64,000 nucleotides of DNA from Mycolicibacterium doricum (GTDB lineage: Bacteria > Actinomycetota > Actinomycetes > Mycobacteriales > Mycobacteriaceae). Location of the stretch: assembly GCF_010728155.1 (NCBI RefSeq), contig NZ_AP022605.1, positions 434,001-498,000 of the forward strand, read 5' to 3'. Shown here in pieces: positions 34,640-42,761 of the stretch. The position numbers and the translations under genes are program-made. The notes under the pieces are model-generated. The model was not told where the DNA came from, made no database searches, and saw only the letters and a program-made list of their open reading frames with translations. How positions within the stretch are numbered: the first letter of the stretch is position 1; each line of letters opens with the position of its first letter.

Positions 34640-35247
34640 TCAGGTTGACAGGTTCCGCTCAGCGCTGGTCTTCGGCTCGAAACTCACAGCCTCGACCAGC
34701 TCTTCGAGAGACGCATCACGCCGCGCGGCAAACTTCGTGAGATACTGCCATCTCAAAGACGCGTCGCGCGGACCGAATTTGTTCGGCGCATCGAGCGGTG
34801 CAATCATGCAGTTTGTGCTGCCCTCGAGGAACTGCGCATTGACCTGCCAGCCTTGCGCGTCAACTCTGGTTTGCTCAGGTTGTGCCCGGTGGCGCTCCAG
34901 GCCTTGCTTCCTGTGTCGTAGTAGATACCGCCGTTGTGCCTCGCTTCCCCTATGTATCCATCGCCCTCGCCGGCCCACTTGCCGAGTACCACGCGGTCGG
35001 CATATCCCGCGTACCGATCGGACTGGGCATACGGTGCGTGGAGAGGTCTGCCAATTCGCGGGCAAACTCTTCTCGACTGCCCGTTCACAAAGAGATCATG
35101 GAGGCTTAATGCCACATGCGGAGCGCGGTCGTCAACGACGTCGATCGTCCACCACTCGTCATCATGTCTGAGGTAGAAGGAATGGTCATCTGATGTGAAC
35201 CCAATCGCGCTGCCGTCTCCGCCCGGAGGCACCGAGAGGTTCGCCAT
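34640..35247 (-). pseudogene. Immunity-like gene, frameshifted and with 3' end altered by IS3
   Basis: From ATG 35247 the frame reads ANLSVPPGGDGSAIGFTSDD, then HDDEWWTIDVVDDRAPHVAL and YADRVVLGKWAGEGDGYIGE up to near 34870. The natural continuation is in the next frame: DAQGWQVNAQFLEGSTNCMI, PRDASLRWQYLTKFAARRDA, then SLEELVEAVSFEPKTSAERN. One base is missing near 34875. The last codons are supplied by the IS end, so the IS inserted into the gene's 3' end. Probably a dead immunity gene lying behind the intact toxin and its immunity gene. Confidence 0.6.
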
Positions 35248-35382
35248 GCCGATTCCGCTCGACCATGTAGTCCACTTATTTGACAGGCGTGGGAATCTGC
35301 CAACCCATCCACCCATTCTCTTCGGCTAGCTCCGGAGAGTCTGTTACGCACGAAAAATCTGCCGGCTACCCAGCGAGTGAAC

Positions 35383-35676
35383 TCAGCGAAGCTGCCAGCC
35401 GACGCATCGGCCGATCTCTTCCAACGCCTCGGCTGATAGTTCGGGATGTCGCTGACCGAATCTACCGATGATGTCGTTGACGCCTTCGGCCAAGGTCATC
35501 GTTCCCCAATCAATGGGCATCGCAACCGCTTCCCGAACTAGTTCGATGACTCGGTCGGCGATGACGTTTCCCTCGTCCGCTCCGTAGTGATCGATGAGCT
35601 TTTGCCGGTCCACCCGGGGTATCGCGGATTCGCTGATACCGATGACGACCGCTTCGTTGATCGTGTCTGCGTTCAT
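35383..35676 (-). CDS. Immunity protein candidate for the third-type toxin
   Basis: 97 residues, helical and acidic: AVVIGISESAIPRVDRQKLI, DRVIELVREAVAMPID, GVNDIIGRFGQRHPELSAEA. The start lies 13 bp after the toxin stop, and the orientation is the same. No family recognised; the role is inferred from position. Confidence 0.65.
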   Translation of the reverse strand: MNADTINEAVVIGISESAIPRVDRQKLIDHYGADEGNVIADRVIELVREAVAMPIDWGTMTLAEGVNDIIGRFGQRHPELSAEALEEIGRCVGWQLR

Positions 35677-35689
35677 TCTGGCGAGGATC

Positions 35690-37414
35690 CTATCGTTGGA
35701 ATACGGTGGTTTCGATGCCGGTGTCGGGGTCTATGACGATGATCTGTGTGACGTTGGGATTTTCCATGAGGCGCGGTAGCTCAACATTTTCCCAAACATT
35801 GCCTGGGCGGAGATTTGAGCCGATCACCGCATGAACCTCGCCAGAAGCGTTTTCAGCGTACATTTGCGAGACGGCGGACCACCAGCGCTCGGCATGAACG
35901 TCATTCGGGCTCCACTTCGGCGGTTGTATACCATTTTGCTCTAGTAGGCTTTCTAAAGTCGTTGCACCGCTTCCGTGAGCGATTAGATCTGCCCCACCGT
36001 TTCCGCCAGCAGTAATTGGCCCTATGCCAGTGCCGTCGACGCTTCTGCCGGACCAGAAGAATGCCCCGTCCGATGGTGTTGTCAGTCGCGATGGCTCTGG
36101 AAGAGGGTAGGGGCCCGTGTCGACGAATTGCCCGAAGTCAGGTAGCGCATCGCTGAGCGTCGGTTGATCGCCGATGGTGGGTAGGTGTTGCTCCGCCCCC
36201 CCGAGCGGAGTCGAATGTTCGACTGTGCCTGTTGCACTCGGCGTATGGATGACATCGTCGGGGATTGCCGCTCCGACACCGCGGGCCGCGAGGGCGGCTT
36301 CCCCGCCGAGAACGGCGCCGGGCGCGGTGATGGCCGTTCCGCCGGCCACCTCACCCAGGTAGTGCTCGGGGTACTTCGTCAGATGCTCGACTTCCTCGGT
36401 GAAGGAGTCGACGGGGTTGGTGGCTCGCTCCCAGGTGCCCTTGGCCATGTCGGTCCAGGCGCCTTTGAGCTCCTCCCATCCATTGGCTCCGACGAGGTCT
36501 TTGATGCCTTCTTCGGTCTTGAACCAGCCGTCGGCGAAACCGTCGGCGAAGCTGGGCGGTGGTTCCGGTCCGCGCTCGGGCGGCTTGGCTGCAGGCAGCG
36601 GTTTCTGCGCTGCGGCGACGATCGCATCCAGTCGCTGCTCGATCTGCTGCGGCGGAACACCGTCGCGCAGCATCGTGTGTCCGGCAAGCTGTTTGAACTG
36701 CTGGACCTTCGTGGGGTCCAGCGGCGGCGGCCCGGCGGCGGGGCTGCCTCCGGCCTCACCCGGCTTTGGTGATGCTGGCTCATCGCCGGATTTCCCGGTG
36801 AGCTGATCCAGCGCGTTGTCGAGACTGTCCGGTGCTGATTGACGCCGCTCGCCGTTTTGGGGGAGCAGTAGGTCTTCGAGTGACCCTGCCGACTTAACCG
36901 CCGGCGCGGCGGTACCGCCGGCGGCGGTGATCGCCCCTGCCAGTTCGGCGTCCAATCGCTCACCGTCGGCGAGTGCGGCGGTGATGCGCCCCTGTAGATC
37001 GGTGACCTTGGCGGCGACCTCTGCGGCGTACTCCTCCGTCATGTGACTGGTGTCGGGCGGGATCACCTGGTTGGTGGTCTCGTCGATGGCCACCGCCGGC
37101 GGGGCGGCGTCGTCGTCGAGGATGCGCTTGATCGTCTCGGCGAGATCCTCGGCGTCTTGGTGGACAAGGTCCATCCGGTTCGCCGCGGTGCCGAGACTGT
37201 CGGCCGCCGCGTCGTGGTCGCTCGCCGTGGCCACCATCGCGGACCTGGCTGCTTGCGCGCCCCGTCCCTCCCAGGTGGACACCGTGATCAGCGAGCGATA
37301 GAAGTCAGCGGAGTCGGTGTGATTCGCGGCCGCGTCACGCGCTGATTGGGCCAGGTCGGCGATCTCGGGAGGCCAATCCTTGAGCTCCTTGAGGTTCAGC
37401 CGCCATGGAATCAA
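35690..37414 (-). CDS. ESX-secreted polymorphic toxin with putative ADP-ribosyl-cyclase-like tip
   Basis: 574 residues from TTG 37414. Residues 1-170 form the helical secretion module (DWPPEIADLAQSARDAAANH, then TVSTWEGRGAQAARSAMVAT, a W-x-G turn). After Pro-rich linkers (near 240-310) and a helical part, the tip begins around 460: DGAFFWSGRSVDGTGIGPIT, GSGATTLESLLEQNGI, AENASGEVHAVIGSN, then ENVELPRLMENPNVTQIIVI. The WSG...TTLE...E-S-G-V pattern resembles ADP-ribosyl-cyclase/NADase-like toxins; this is a moderate guess. A longer frame to 37525 overlaps the partner gene and is not used. Confidence 0.8.
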   Translation of the reverse strand: MIPWRLNLKELKDWPPEIADLAQSARDAAANHTDSADFYRSLITVSTWEGRGAQAARSAMVATASDHDAAADSLGTAANRMDLVHQDAEDLAETIKRILDDDAAPPAVAIDETTNQVIPPDTSHMTEEYAAEVAAKVTDLQGRITAALADGERLDAELAGAITAAGGTAAPAVKSAGSLEDLLLPQNGERRQSAPDSLDNALDQLTGKSGDEPASPKPGEAGGSPAAGPPPLDPTKVQQFKQLAGHTMLRDGVPPQQIEQRLDAIVAAAQKPLPAAKPPERGPEPPPSFADGFADGWFKTEEGIKDLVGANGWEELKGAWTDMAKGTWERATNPVDSFTEEVEHLTKYPEHYLGEVAGGTAITAPGAVLGGEAALAARGVGAAIPDDVIHTPSATGTVEHSTPLGGAEQHLPTIGDQPTLSDALPDFGQFVDTGPYPLPEPSRLTTPSDGAFFWSGRSVDGTGIGPITAGGNGGADLIAHGSGATTLESLLEQNGIQPPKWSPNDVHAERWWSAVSQMYAENASGEVHAVIGSNLRPGNVWENVELPRLMENPNVTQIIVIDPDTGIETTVFQR

Positions 37415-37424
37415 CTCAGGGCGC

Positions 37425-37730
37425 TCAACCCGCGTCGTCGATTCGCTCCGCGCTGTCCGCGTCAGTGCGCGCATACGCGTCCGCTGCCTCGCGGTGTCCT
37501 CGCGCGTGTCTGACGAAATGCTCATCGAACTTCGCGCCGTCGGCTTCCCAGGCCGCCAGCATCCCCGGCAACGCGGCGGCCGCGGACCCCGACCCGAGAG
37601 CGGCTTTGCTCGCTCGGGACTGTGCTGCCTGATGCGCTGTCCGAAATCCGCCGGCGTGACCCTCGAGTTTGTCTGCGGTCATACGTAGCTCCGTTGGGTC
37701 GGTCTTCAGCGGCTGCTGCGGATGCGACAC
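37425..37730 (-). CDS. EspC/WXG100-like ESX secretion partner
   Basis: 101 residues from GTG 37730: TDPTELRMTADKLEGHAGGF, a Gly/Ala turn (GSGSAAAALPGMLAAWEADG) and a second helix (FVRHARGHREAADAYARTDA). The single helical hairpin with a V/TDPxxLR start is typical of the EspC/DUF2580 group. It ends 10 bp before the toxin's TTG start and must be its secretion partner. Confidence 0.78.
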   Translation of the reverse strand: MSHPQQPLKTDPTELRMTADKLEGHAGGFRTAHQAAQSRASKAALGSGSAAAALPGMLAAWEADGAKFDEHFVRHARGHREAADAYARTDADSAERIDDAG

Positions 37731-37845
37731 CGCGCCCCCTTTTCTCTGTTAGCCGCACACTAACACCGCTACGGTGCTCACCGATGCGGCAAATTCGGGC
37801 AGGGGATTCCGTAGGGTTAAGGCAAGGCGCGCGGAGGAGCGAGCG

Positions 37846-37876
37846 GCCGCTGACATATGTGTGTAGATTTGTGTGT
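37846..37876 (+). promoter_or_regulatory. Repeat-rich region upstream of vapBC, possible operator
   Basis: ACATATGTGTGTAGATTTGT and the following GTGTATGG contain two TGTGTGTA units 13-14 bp apart, just before the vapB start. Ribbon-helix-helix antitoxins usually repress their own operon by binding such short repeats. A -10-like TAGATT lies between them. Confidence 0.35.
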
Positions 37877-38095
37877 ATGGCCCGGCTCAACGTGTACGTC
37901 CCCGATGAATTGGCGGAGCGGGCCAGAGAGCGCGGATTGAATGTTTCGGCGCTGACTCAAGCCGCGATTCGCGCAGAACTAGAAGATGCTGCGACGGACG
38001 CGTGGCTTGAGAGCTTGGATGCCAGGAGCACCAGTGCGCGGCATGACGACGTGTTGGCTGCCATCGACGCCGCCCGCGACGAACTTGGAACATGA
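37877..38095 (+). CDS. vapB: VapB-type antitoxin (ribbon-helix-helix)
   Basis: 72 residues: ARLNVYVPDELAERARERGL then NVSALTQAAIRAELEDA is the RHH DNA-binding fold, and the rest is the toxin-binding tail. ATG 37877 is chosen because the RHH strand begins there; the longer frame upstream is non-coding. The stop overlaps the toxin start (ATGA). The antitoxin should bind VapC and repress the operon. Confidence 0.87.
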   Translation: MARLNVYVPDELAERARERGLNVSALTQAAIRAELEDAATDAWLESLDARSTSARHDDVLAAIDAARDELGT

Positions 38096-38502
38096 GCGCG
38101 TCATCCGCGCCGCGGGAGCAGGTGGTCATCGACGCGAGTGCCATGGTGGATCTCCTCGCTCGCGCAGGTGATCGGTACTCGGCGGTGCGAGCGCGACTGG
38201 CGCGGACGGTGATGCATGCACCGGCGCACTTCGATGCCGAGGTGCTGTCGGCACTTGGGCGACTGCAGCGCGGCGGTGCGCTCACCGTCGTGCAGGTGGA
38301 CGCAGCACTGGACGAACTCCGGCGGGCACCGGTGACTCGGCACTGTCTCACGCCCCTGGTCGTCGGAGCGTGGGCGCGCCGCGACACGCTCCGACTGGCC
38401 GATGCGCTCTACGTCGAGCTGGCAGATACCGCCGGTCTGATGTTGCTGACCACGGACCAAAGGCTGGCACGTGCTTGGCCTTCGGCTGACGCAATCATCT
38501 GA
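38092..38502 (+). CDS. vapC: VapC-type PIN-domain toxin
   Basis: 136 residues with all PIN acidic residues: D14 (VVIDASAMVDLL), E50 (FDAEVLSALGRL), D104 (RLADALYVELAD) and D122 (LLTTDQRLARAW). VapC toxins cut tRNA or rRNA in a Mg-dependent way. The pair looks intact, unlike the dead VapBC at 6.9-7.2 kb. The target RNA cannot be told from sequence. Confidence 0.9.
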   Translation: MSASSAPREQVVIDASAMVDLLARAGDRYSAVRARLARTVMHAPAHFDAEVLSALGRLQRGGALTVVQVDAALDELRRAPVTRHCLTPLVVGAWARRDTLRLADALYVELADTAGLMLLTTDQRLARAWPSADAII

Positions 38503-38610
38503 GTGCCGACGGCCCGGGGACCATGCGCGGGAGATGCTCGCCGAGTCGCCAACCCAGCCGTGTGCGCCACTGAGACATCACGGCGGTCGTCGTCGTGTCA
38601 CCATCGGAAC

Positions 38611-39039
38611 ATGGCCGACGACATCCAGTCCGAGCGTGAATTCAACGAACGCAACATCGCGGAGTTTCGTCGCAACGGCGGCAAGGTGGGTGGGCCGTTC
38701 GAGGGTTTCCCGCTGCTCATCATGACCACCACGGGCGCCAGGTCCGGTGCCCAGCGCGAGAAGCTGGTCGGCTACTTCGACATCGACGGCAGGATCTACG
38801 TCGTCGGCTCCGCCGCGGGGCGCGACTCCAGCCCCGCATGGGTGTTCAACCTGCGCGCGCATCCGGATATCACGGTTGAGATCGGGAACGAGCCGCCCCA
38901 CCGGCGCACTGCCCATGAACTTCCGCGTGACGAACGCGACCGCATCTTCGAGATCGTCAAGGAGCGCGCCCCCGGCTTCGCCGAGTACGAGAAACGGACG
39001 CACCGTGTCATTCCGGTCTTCGAGCTACGCGCGGTCTGA
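38611..39039 (+). CDS. Deazaflavin (F420)-dependent nitroreductase family protein
   Basis: 142 residues, Ddn/FDOR-type split-barrel: GGPFEGFPLLIMTTTGARSG, then LVGYFDIDGRIYVVGSAAGR and PAWVFNLRAHPDITVEIGNE are the family's core strands and cofactor loop. Such enzymes use F420H2 to reduce quinones or nitro compounds. ATG 38611 fits the normal length. It stands alone behind vapBC. Confidence 0.88.
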   Translation: MADDIQSEREFNERNIAEFRRNGGKVGGPFEGFPLLIMTTTGARSGAQREKLVGYFDIDGRIYVVGSAAGRDSSPAWVFNLRAHPDITVEIGNEPPHRRTAHELPRDERDRIFEIVKERAPGFAEYEKRTHRVIPVFELRAV

Positions 39040-39095
39040 TCTGGGACGGCGCGCAAAGCCATGGTGGTCTCACCCGTAGACGGGAAGCCGGCCGC

Positions 39096-39569
39096 ATGAG
39101 CATCACGCCCGATGAGCAGCCCCTACTCAAGAGCTCCGAGCGCAGCACCTATCGAGCGCTGATCGACCAGCTCGAGCCCAATGATCTCGTCGTGCCGGGT
39201 CAGCGCGTCACCGACCATCTCAAGGATCACGAGGTCGACTTCGTCGTGGCCATCGAGGGCGCCGGCATCGTGTGCATCGAGGTCAAGGGCGGCGAGGTCT
39301 GGCACGACGGCGACGGCTGGCGCCAGGTCCGCGGCGGCCGCGAGTTCGCCATCGAACCCGTGCGCCAGGCCCGCGAAGCCTGTTACGCGCTGCGCGACTT
39401 CATCGAGAAGGACCCGCGCTGCACGCAGGGCCGGCTGCGCTGGGACCACGTCGTCGTCCTGCCCAACACGGAGCTGCCCGACGACTTCGGCTTACCGGAC
39501 TGTCCGCGTTGGAAAGTCATCGATCGCAGCGACATCGGCGGATTGGCGCGGCGACTCAACGTGCCGTAG
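39096..39569 (+). CDS. NERD nuclease-related domain protein, truncated
   Basis: 157 residues. The NERD core is present: DHEVDFVVAIEGAGIVCIEV followed by KGGEVW gives the D...E-x-K nuclease signature, and WDHVVVLPNTELPDD follows. In related mycobacterial proteins this domain continues into a helicase, but here the frame stops after ARRLNVP and the next DNA belongs to a toxin cassette. It is probably a decapitated NERD-helicase gene, cut when the toxin cassette arrived. Confidence 0.75.
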   Translation: MSITPDEQPLLKSSERSTYRALIDQLEPNDLVVPGQRVTDHLKDHEVDFVVAIEGAGIVCIEVKGGEVWHDGDGWRQVRGGREFAIEPVRQAREACYALRDFIEKDPRCTQGRLRWDHVVVLPNTELPDDFGLPDCPRWKVIDRSDIGGLARRLNVP

Positions 39570-39596
39570 CGGTGCGAGGCCTGACAATTACAGACC

Positions 39597-40052
39597 TTGA
39601 TGGAGGGGCTCAGTTACGTCCATGGCGCAACTGCCCTCGAGGTCGACGTTGGTCCAGGCCGGGCAACTGTCCGAATCGGCCACTGTGCCGGACGCTCGTT
39701 AGTGCCGTCTATGACGCCATGGACGCGCTTTTTCACGCGCGACTTCGGTGCGCAAGGCGACGGCTTAGCCCATGTCGACAGGCTCGGCAAAATCGACGGT
39801 GAATACCTTGGTTTGATGCCCGACGGCGTGCCAGCGACATTCGAGCAGCGTTCACTGCCGATTTGCAATCTGACTCAGCCCTACCACCAGTACTTGTTGT
39901 CCAGTGAGTTGCCGACGGGATGGAGGGTCGAGGTCTCCGAAGTTGCGCCGGCTTTCGCGCGAGAAGCGGGTGGGATTCAGGTGCTCGTGCTTGATACGTT
40001 AGAAAGGCCTGTCACCGTGAGCACACTCAAGGAGGTAGGACTCCTTCGATGA
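39597..40052 (+). CDS. TNT (NAD+ glycohydrolase) toxin domain, orphan tip
   Basis: The last 95 residues or so match the tuberculosis necrotizing toxin fold of CpnT: DRLGKIDGEYLG, LPICNLTQPYHQYL, LPTGWRVEVSEVAPAFA and GGIQVLVL. The catalytic set reported for TNT (R757, Y765, H792, Q822) has counterparts R62, Y70, H97 and Q128 here, with spacing 8, 27 and 31 against 8, 27 and 30. TNT destroys NAD+. No secretion or channel domain precedes it; the frame upstream of residue 45 or so is not convincing, and TTG 39597 may not be a real start. The stop overlaps the immunity gene (ATGA). Confidence 0.8.
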   Translation: MMEGLSYVHGATALEVDVGPGRATVRIGHCAGRSLVPSMTPWTRFFTRDFGAQGDGLAHVDRLGKIDGEYLGLMPDGVPATFEQRSLPICNLTQPYHQYLLSSELPTGWRVEVSEVAPAFAREAGGIQVLVLDTLERPVTVSTLKEVGLLR

Positions 40053-40576
40053 ACCCGCTCAGCCCTTACCGCGAACTGATGAGCTGGGCGAATCGAGCCG
40101 GATATTCGGTGACGCCCACAGATCAGACGAATGCAACCGTGTTCTGGTCAGATCCAGGTGGTGAGATCCGATACTACTGCCGCAACGAATACGGCCAGCG
40201 CGTGAGCTTGACTCGAGTAACTCGCGAAGGCCCCGAGGAGCTTGTCCTGATAGCTGCGACGAACGAAGTCCTGCAGCGATACCTGATCGGACGGTTCGGG
40301 AATGTCATTCGAGACGAACTTGGGCTGGACGTCTTGCGCGCACCATGGACAGTTGATCAAGTGGCAGAGGGGTACGCAGTCACCGACATGGGCGACGATG
40401 GCTGCCGTGCTCTCTTGAGGGACGGCTCAGTTGTCGCCAAGGCACCAGAAGCCACGTTGAGCCTCCTTACGCTGGTCCCGCTGTCCCACTACATGCGATT
40501 GAGCATTGCTGACTTGATGGACTCATTCCTCGACCCACATGGGGCGCCACTGCTCGAAAACGGGCATTATGCATAG
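40049..40576 (+). CDS. IFT-like immunity protein for TNT (Imm61-type)
   Basis: 175 residues, almost the size of Mycobacterium tuberculosis IFT. Key segments are SPYRELMSWANRAGYSVTPT, then EIRYYCRNEYGQRVSLTRVT, LIAATNEVLQRYLIGRFGNV and IRDELGLDVL. IFT binds TNT and blocks its NAD+ hydrolysis in the producing cell. The 4-bp overlap with the TNT frame means the two genes moved together as a toxin-immunity unit. Confidence 0.85.
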   Translation: MNPLSPYRELMSWANRAGYSVTPTDQTNATVFWSDPGGEIRYYCRNEYGQRVSLTRVTREGPEELVLIAATNEVLQRYLIGRFGNVIRDELGLDVLRAPWTVDQVAEGYAVTDMGDDGCRALLRDGSVVAKAPEATLSLLTLVPLSHYMRLSIADLMDSFLDPHGAPLLENGHYA

Positions 40577-40614
40577 CGGGTCCGCCGTGACCGCGGGCGT
40601 TTGGCGTCGTCTGT

Positions 40615-41268
40615 ATGACGACCGTCGCGGACGTCCTGGCGAAAGGAACCCATGGAGTTCGAGGCGACATTCCTCTCACGAGAACACCGCAACTTCCGAG
40701 TCGAGACGACACGCTGGGGCTGGTGGTCCTCGAGGTGCGCCGGGCCAACGGGCCGGGCTGGGCGCTGCCCGGCACCTTCCTGCACGAGGGGGAGCGGCTC
40801 GCCGACGCCGTCGACCGGTCGTTGCGCGTCAAGGCCAACGTCCGGGGTCTGCGACCCCGCCAGCTTCAGGTGTTCGACGACCCGGCCCGCGACGACCGCG
40901 GTTGGGTGTTGTCCGTCGCGCACGTGCAGGTGGTGCGGATCGACCAACTCGACTCCCGCTTCCCGGAGGCGACGCGGCTGGTTCCGGTAGCCCGCGCCGG
41001 CCGGCTGCCGTACGACCACGCCGACATCATCGTGCGGGCCGTCGAGCACATCCGGTCCCGTTACGCCGACCAGCCCGACCCCGACGGGCTGTTGGGGGAG
41101 GAGTTCACGCTGCGGGAGCTGCGCTCGGCGCACGAAGCGGTGGCTGGAGCACCGTTGCAGCGGGACAGCTTTCGTCGGGCGATGGAACCCAAGCTCGACG
41201 CCACGGGCGTGACGACGAGCGGCTCGCGGGGTCGCCCAGCCGAGTTGTTCCGTCGCGCTCAGGCGTGA
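40615..41268 (+). CDS. NUDIX-fold protein with C-terminal winged helix, NrtR-like
   Basis: 217 residues. The NUDIX part has GTFLHEGERLADAVDRSLRV where catalytic Nudix boxes carry R-E-x-x-E-E, so it is probably a ligand sensor, not an enzyme. The C-terminal part (LLGEEFTLRELRSAHEAVAG, then FRRAMEPKLDATGVTTS) is a winged helix. NrtR-type proteins repress NAD genes. The N-terminal 40 residues are doubtful: ATG 40652 in the next frame has a good ribosome site (GAAAGGAACCC) and reads EFEATFLSREHRNFRVE, so a 1-nt frameshift near 40705 is possible. Confidence 0.75.
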   Translation: MTTVADVLAKGTHGVRGDIPLTRTPQLPSRDDTLGLVVLEVRRANGPGWALPGTFLHEGERLADAVDRSLRVKANVRGLRPRQLQVFDDPARDDRGWVLSVAHVQVVRIDQLDSRFPEATRLVPVARAGRLPYDHADIIVRAVEHIRSRYADQPDPDGLLGEEFTLRELRSAHEAVAGAPLQRDSFRRAMEPKLDATGVTTSGSRGRPAELFRRAQA

Positions 41269-41330
41269 GTACGGCGCGGCGTGGCCAGTCGGGCGGCAAT
41301 CTGTCGGAGGTATTGCCTACTCTCGCGGTC

Positions 41331-42761
41331 ATGGATTTCACCGCGGTCACCGCCCTGCGCGACCGGCATCCGGCATGGCGGCTGCTCCGCGCCGGCAACG
41401 CGGCGCTGATCCTGTCCTTTCTCGGCGAATTCTTCGTCGAGGGCAACCGTGGGGCGTGCGCGGCGAGCCAGGTCGCGGACGCCTTGGACGACCATCTGTA
41501 TGCGCTCAACGCCGAGAACGCCGAGCCGCAGTTCCCCAAGGATCCGCGCTCCTACCTCGAGGACTGGGCAGCCACGGAGGCCGGCTATCTGCGGCGGTTC
41601 TACCCGCCGGGTGACGACGAAGTGCACTACGAAGTCACGCCGGCGTTCGAAAAGGCCTACTCCTGGGTGCTCAGCCTTCCGGGCCGATCATTCGTCGGCA
41701 CCGAGTCCCGCCTGCATACCGTTGTCGCGCTGCTGCGCCAGATCGTGCACGGAACAGAAGTCCACGCCGAGGTTCGCTTGGCCGAACTGCATCGTCGCCG
41801 CGACGAGATCGACGCCGAGATCGCCGCCGTCGAGGCCGGCGACGTGGCCATGCTCGACGCCACCGGGGTGCGGGATCGCTATCAACAATTGTCGACGACC
41901 GCGCGTGAGCTGCTGTCGGACTTCCGTGAAGTCGAAGAGAACTTCCGGCTGCTGGACCGCTCCGCGCGAGAGAAGATCGCAGCATGGGAGGGCTCGAAGG
42001 GCGAACTGCTCGCCGAGTTGGTCGGCAGCCGCTCGGAGATCACCGGCTCCGACCAGGGGCGGAGCTTTCAGTCGTTCTACGAGTTTCTGCTCTCCGAGCA
42101 GCGTCAGGCAGAGCTTGCCGATCTGCTCGCCAGGGTCGCGGGCCTCGACGCCATCAAGGTCGACCACCGGATCCGCGACATCCATCACGACTGGTCGGAG
42201 GCGGCCGACCGCGCGCAGCGCACCGTGCGGCAGATCTCCGAACAGCTGCGCCGCTTCCTCGACGACCAGGTGTGGCTGGAGAATCGCCGTGTCCTCGACT
42301 TGGTTCGCGCGGTGGAGGCCGTCGCCCTCGAGGTGCGCGAGAAGCCCCCGGCCTTCGGGCTGGAGGTCGACGAACCCGGCATCGACATCGCGCTGCCGTT
42401 CGAGCGGCCGCTGTACCAGCCTCCGGTGGCGGTCCAGGTCGAGAGTCACGTCGCGCAAGCCACCGAAACCGTCGATGCCGACCTGCTGTTCACCCAGACC
42501 TACATCGATCAGGTACGTCTGGCCGAGACCATCCGCGCCGTCCTGCCCGAGAACTCCTCGGCACTGCTGTCCGATGTCGTCGCGTTACATCCGATCGAGC
42601 AGGGGGCCGCCGAGATCGTCGGCTACCTCGCGCTCAACGACGAGGAGTTGACGATCGACTTAGACGACACCGACGAGACCGTCCTGGAGTATCCCGATGC
42701 CGGCGACCCGGACATCATCAAGCGGGCCAGACTACCGAAGGTGACGGTTCGACGCCGATGA
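41331..42761 (+). CDS. jetA: Wadjet protein JetA (kleisin-like, DUF3375)
   Basis: 476 residues, the kleisin-like subunit of the Wadjet SMC complex. N-terminal winged-helix-like region (RHPAWRLLRAGNAALILSFL), long helical middle, and C-terminal winged helix with ALHPIEQGAAEIVGYLALND. JetA bridges the JetC SMC dimer and holds JetB and JetD. It is the first gene of a four-gene operon with overlapping reading frames (ATGA with jetB). Known as EptA in Mycobacterium smegmatis. The start ATG 41331 follows a CGGAGG about 22 bp upstream. Confidence 0.92.
   Translation: MDFTAVTALRDRHPAWRLLRAGNAALILSFLGEFFVEGNRGACAASQVADALDDHLYALNAENAEPQFPKDPRSYLEDWAATEAGYLRRFYPPGDDEVHYEVTPAFEKAYSWVLSLPGRSFVGTESRLHTVVALLRQIVHGTEVHAEVRLAELHRRRDEIDAEIAAVEAGDVAMLDATGVRDRYQQLSTTARELLSDFREVEENFRLLDRSAREKIAAWEGSKGELLAELVGSRSEITGSDQGRSFQSFYEFLLSEQRQAELADLLARVAGLDAIKVDHRIRDIHHDWSEAADRAQRTVRQISEQLRRFLDDQVWLENRRVLDLVRAVEAVALEVREKPPAFGLEVDEPGIDIALPFERPLYQPPVAVQVESHVAQATETVDADLLFTQTYIDQVRLAETIRAVLPENSSALLSDVVALHPIEQGAAEIVGYLALNDEELTIDLDDTDETVLEYPDAGDPDIIKRARLPKVTVRRR

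Larger units (their letters stand above)
33486..34656 (+). mobile_element. IS3-family insertion sequence, left end missing
   Basis: Contains the orfA tail and complete orfB. The right end is probably near 34656, where the plus strand reads TGCCTCATTCAGGTTGACAGG (typical terminal region; 20-base core around 34632-34652). The left terminal repeat and most of orfA are absent; the sequence starts inside orfA at 33486 directly after toxin-module DNA. The element is therefore truncated and probably immobile. Confidence 0.75.
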
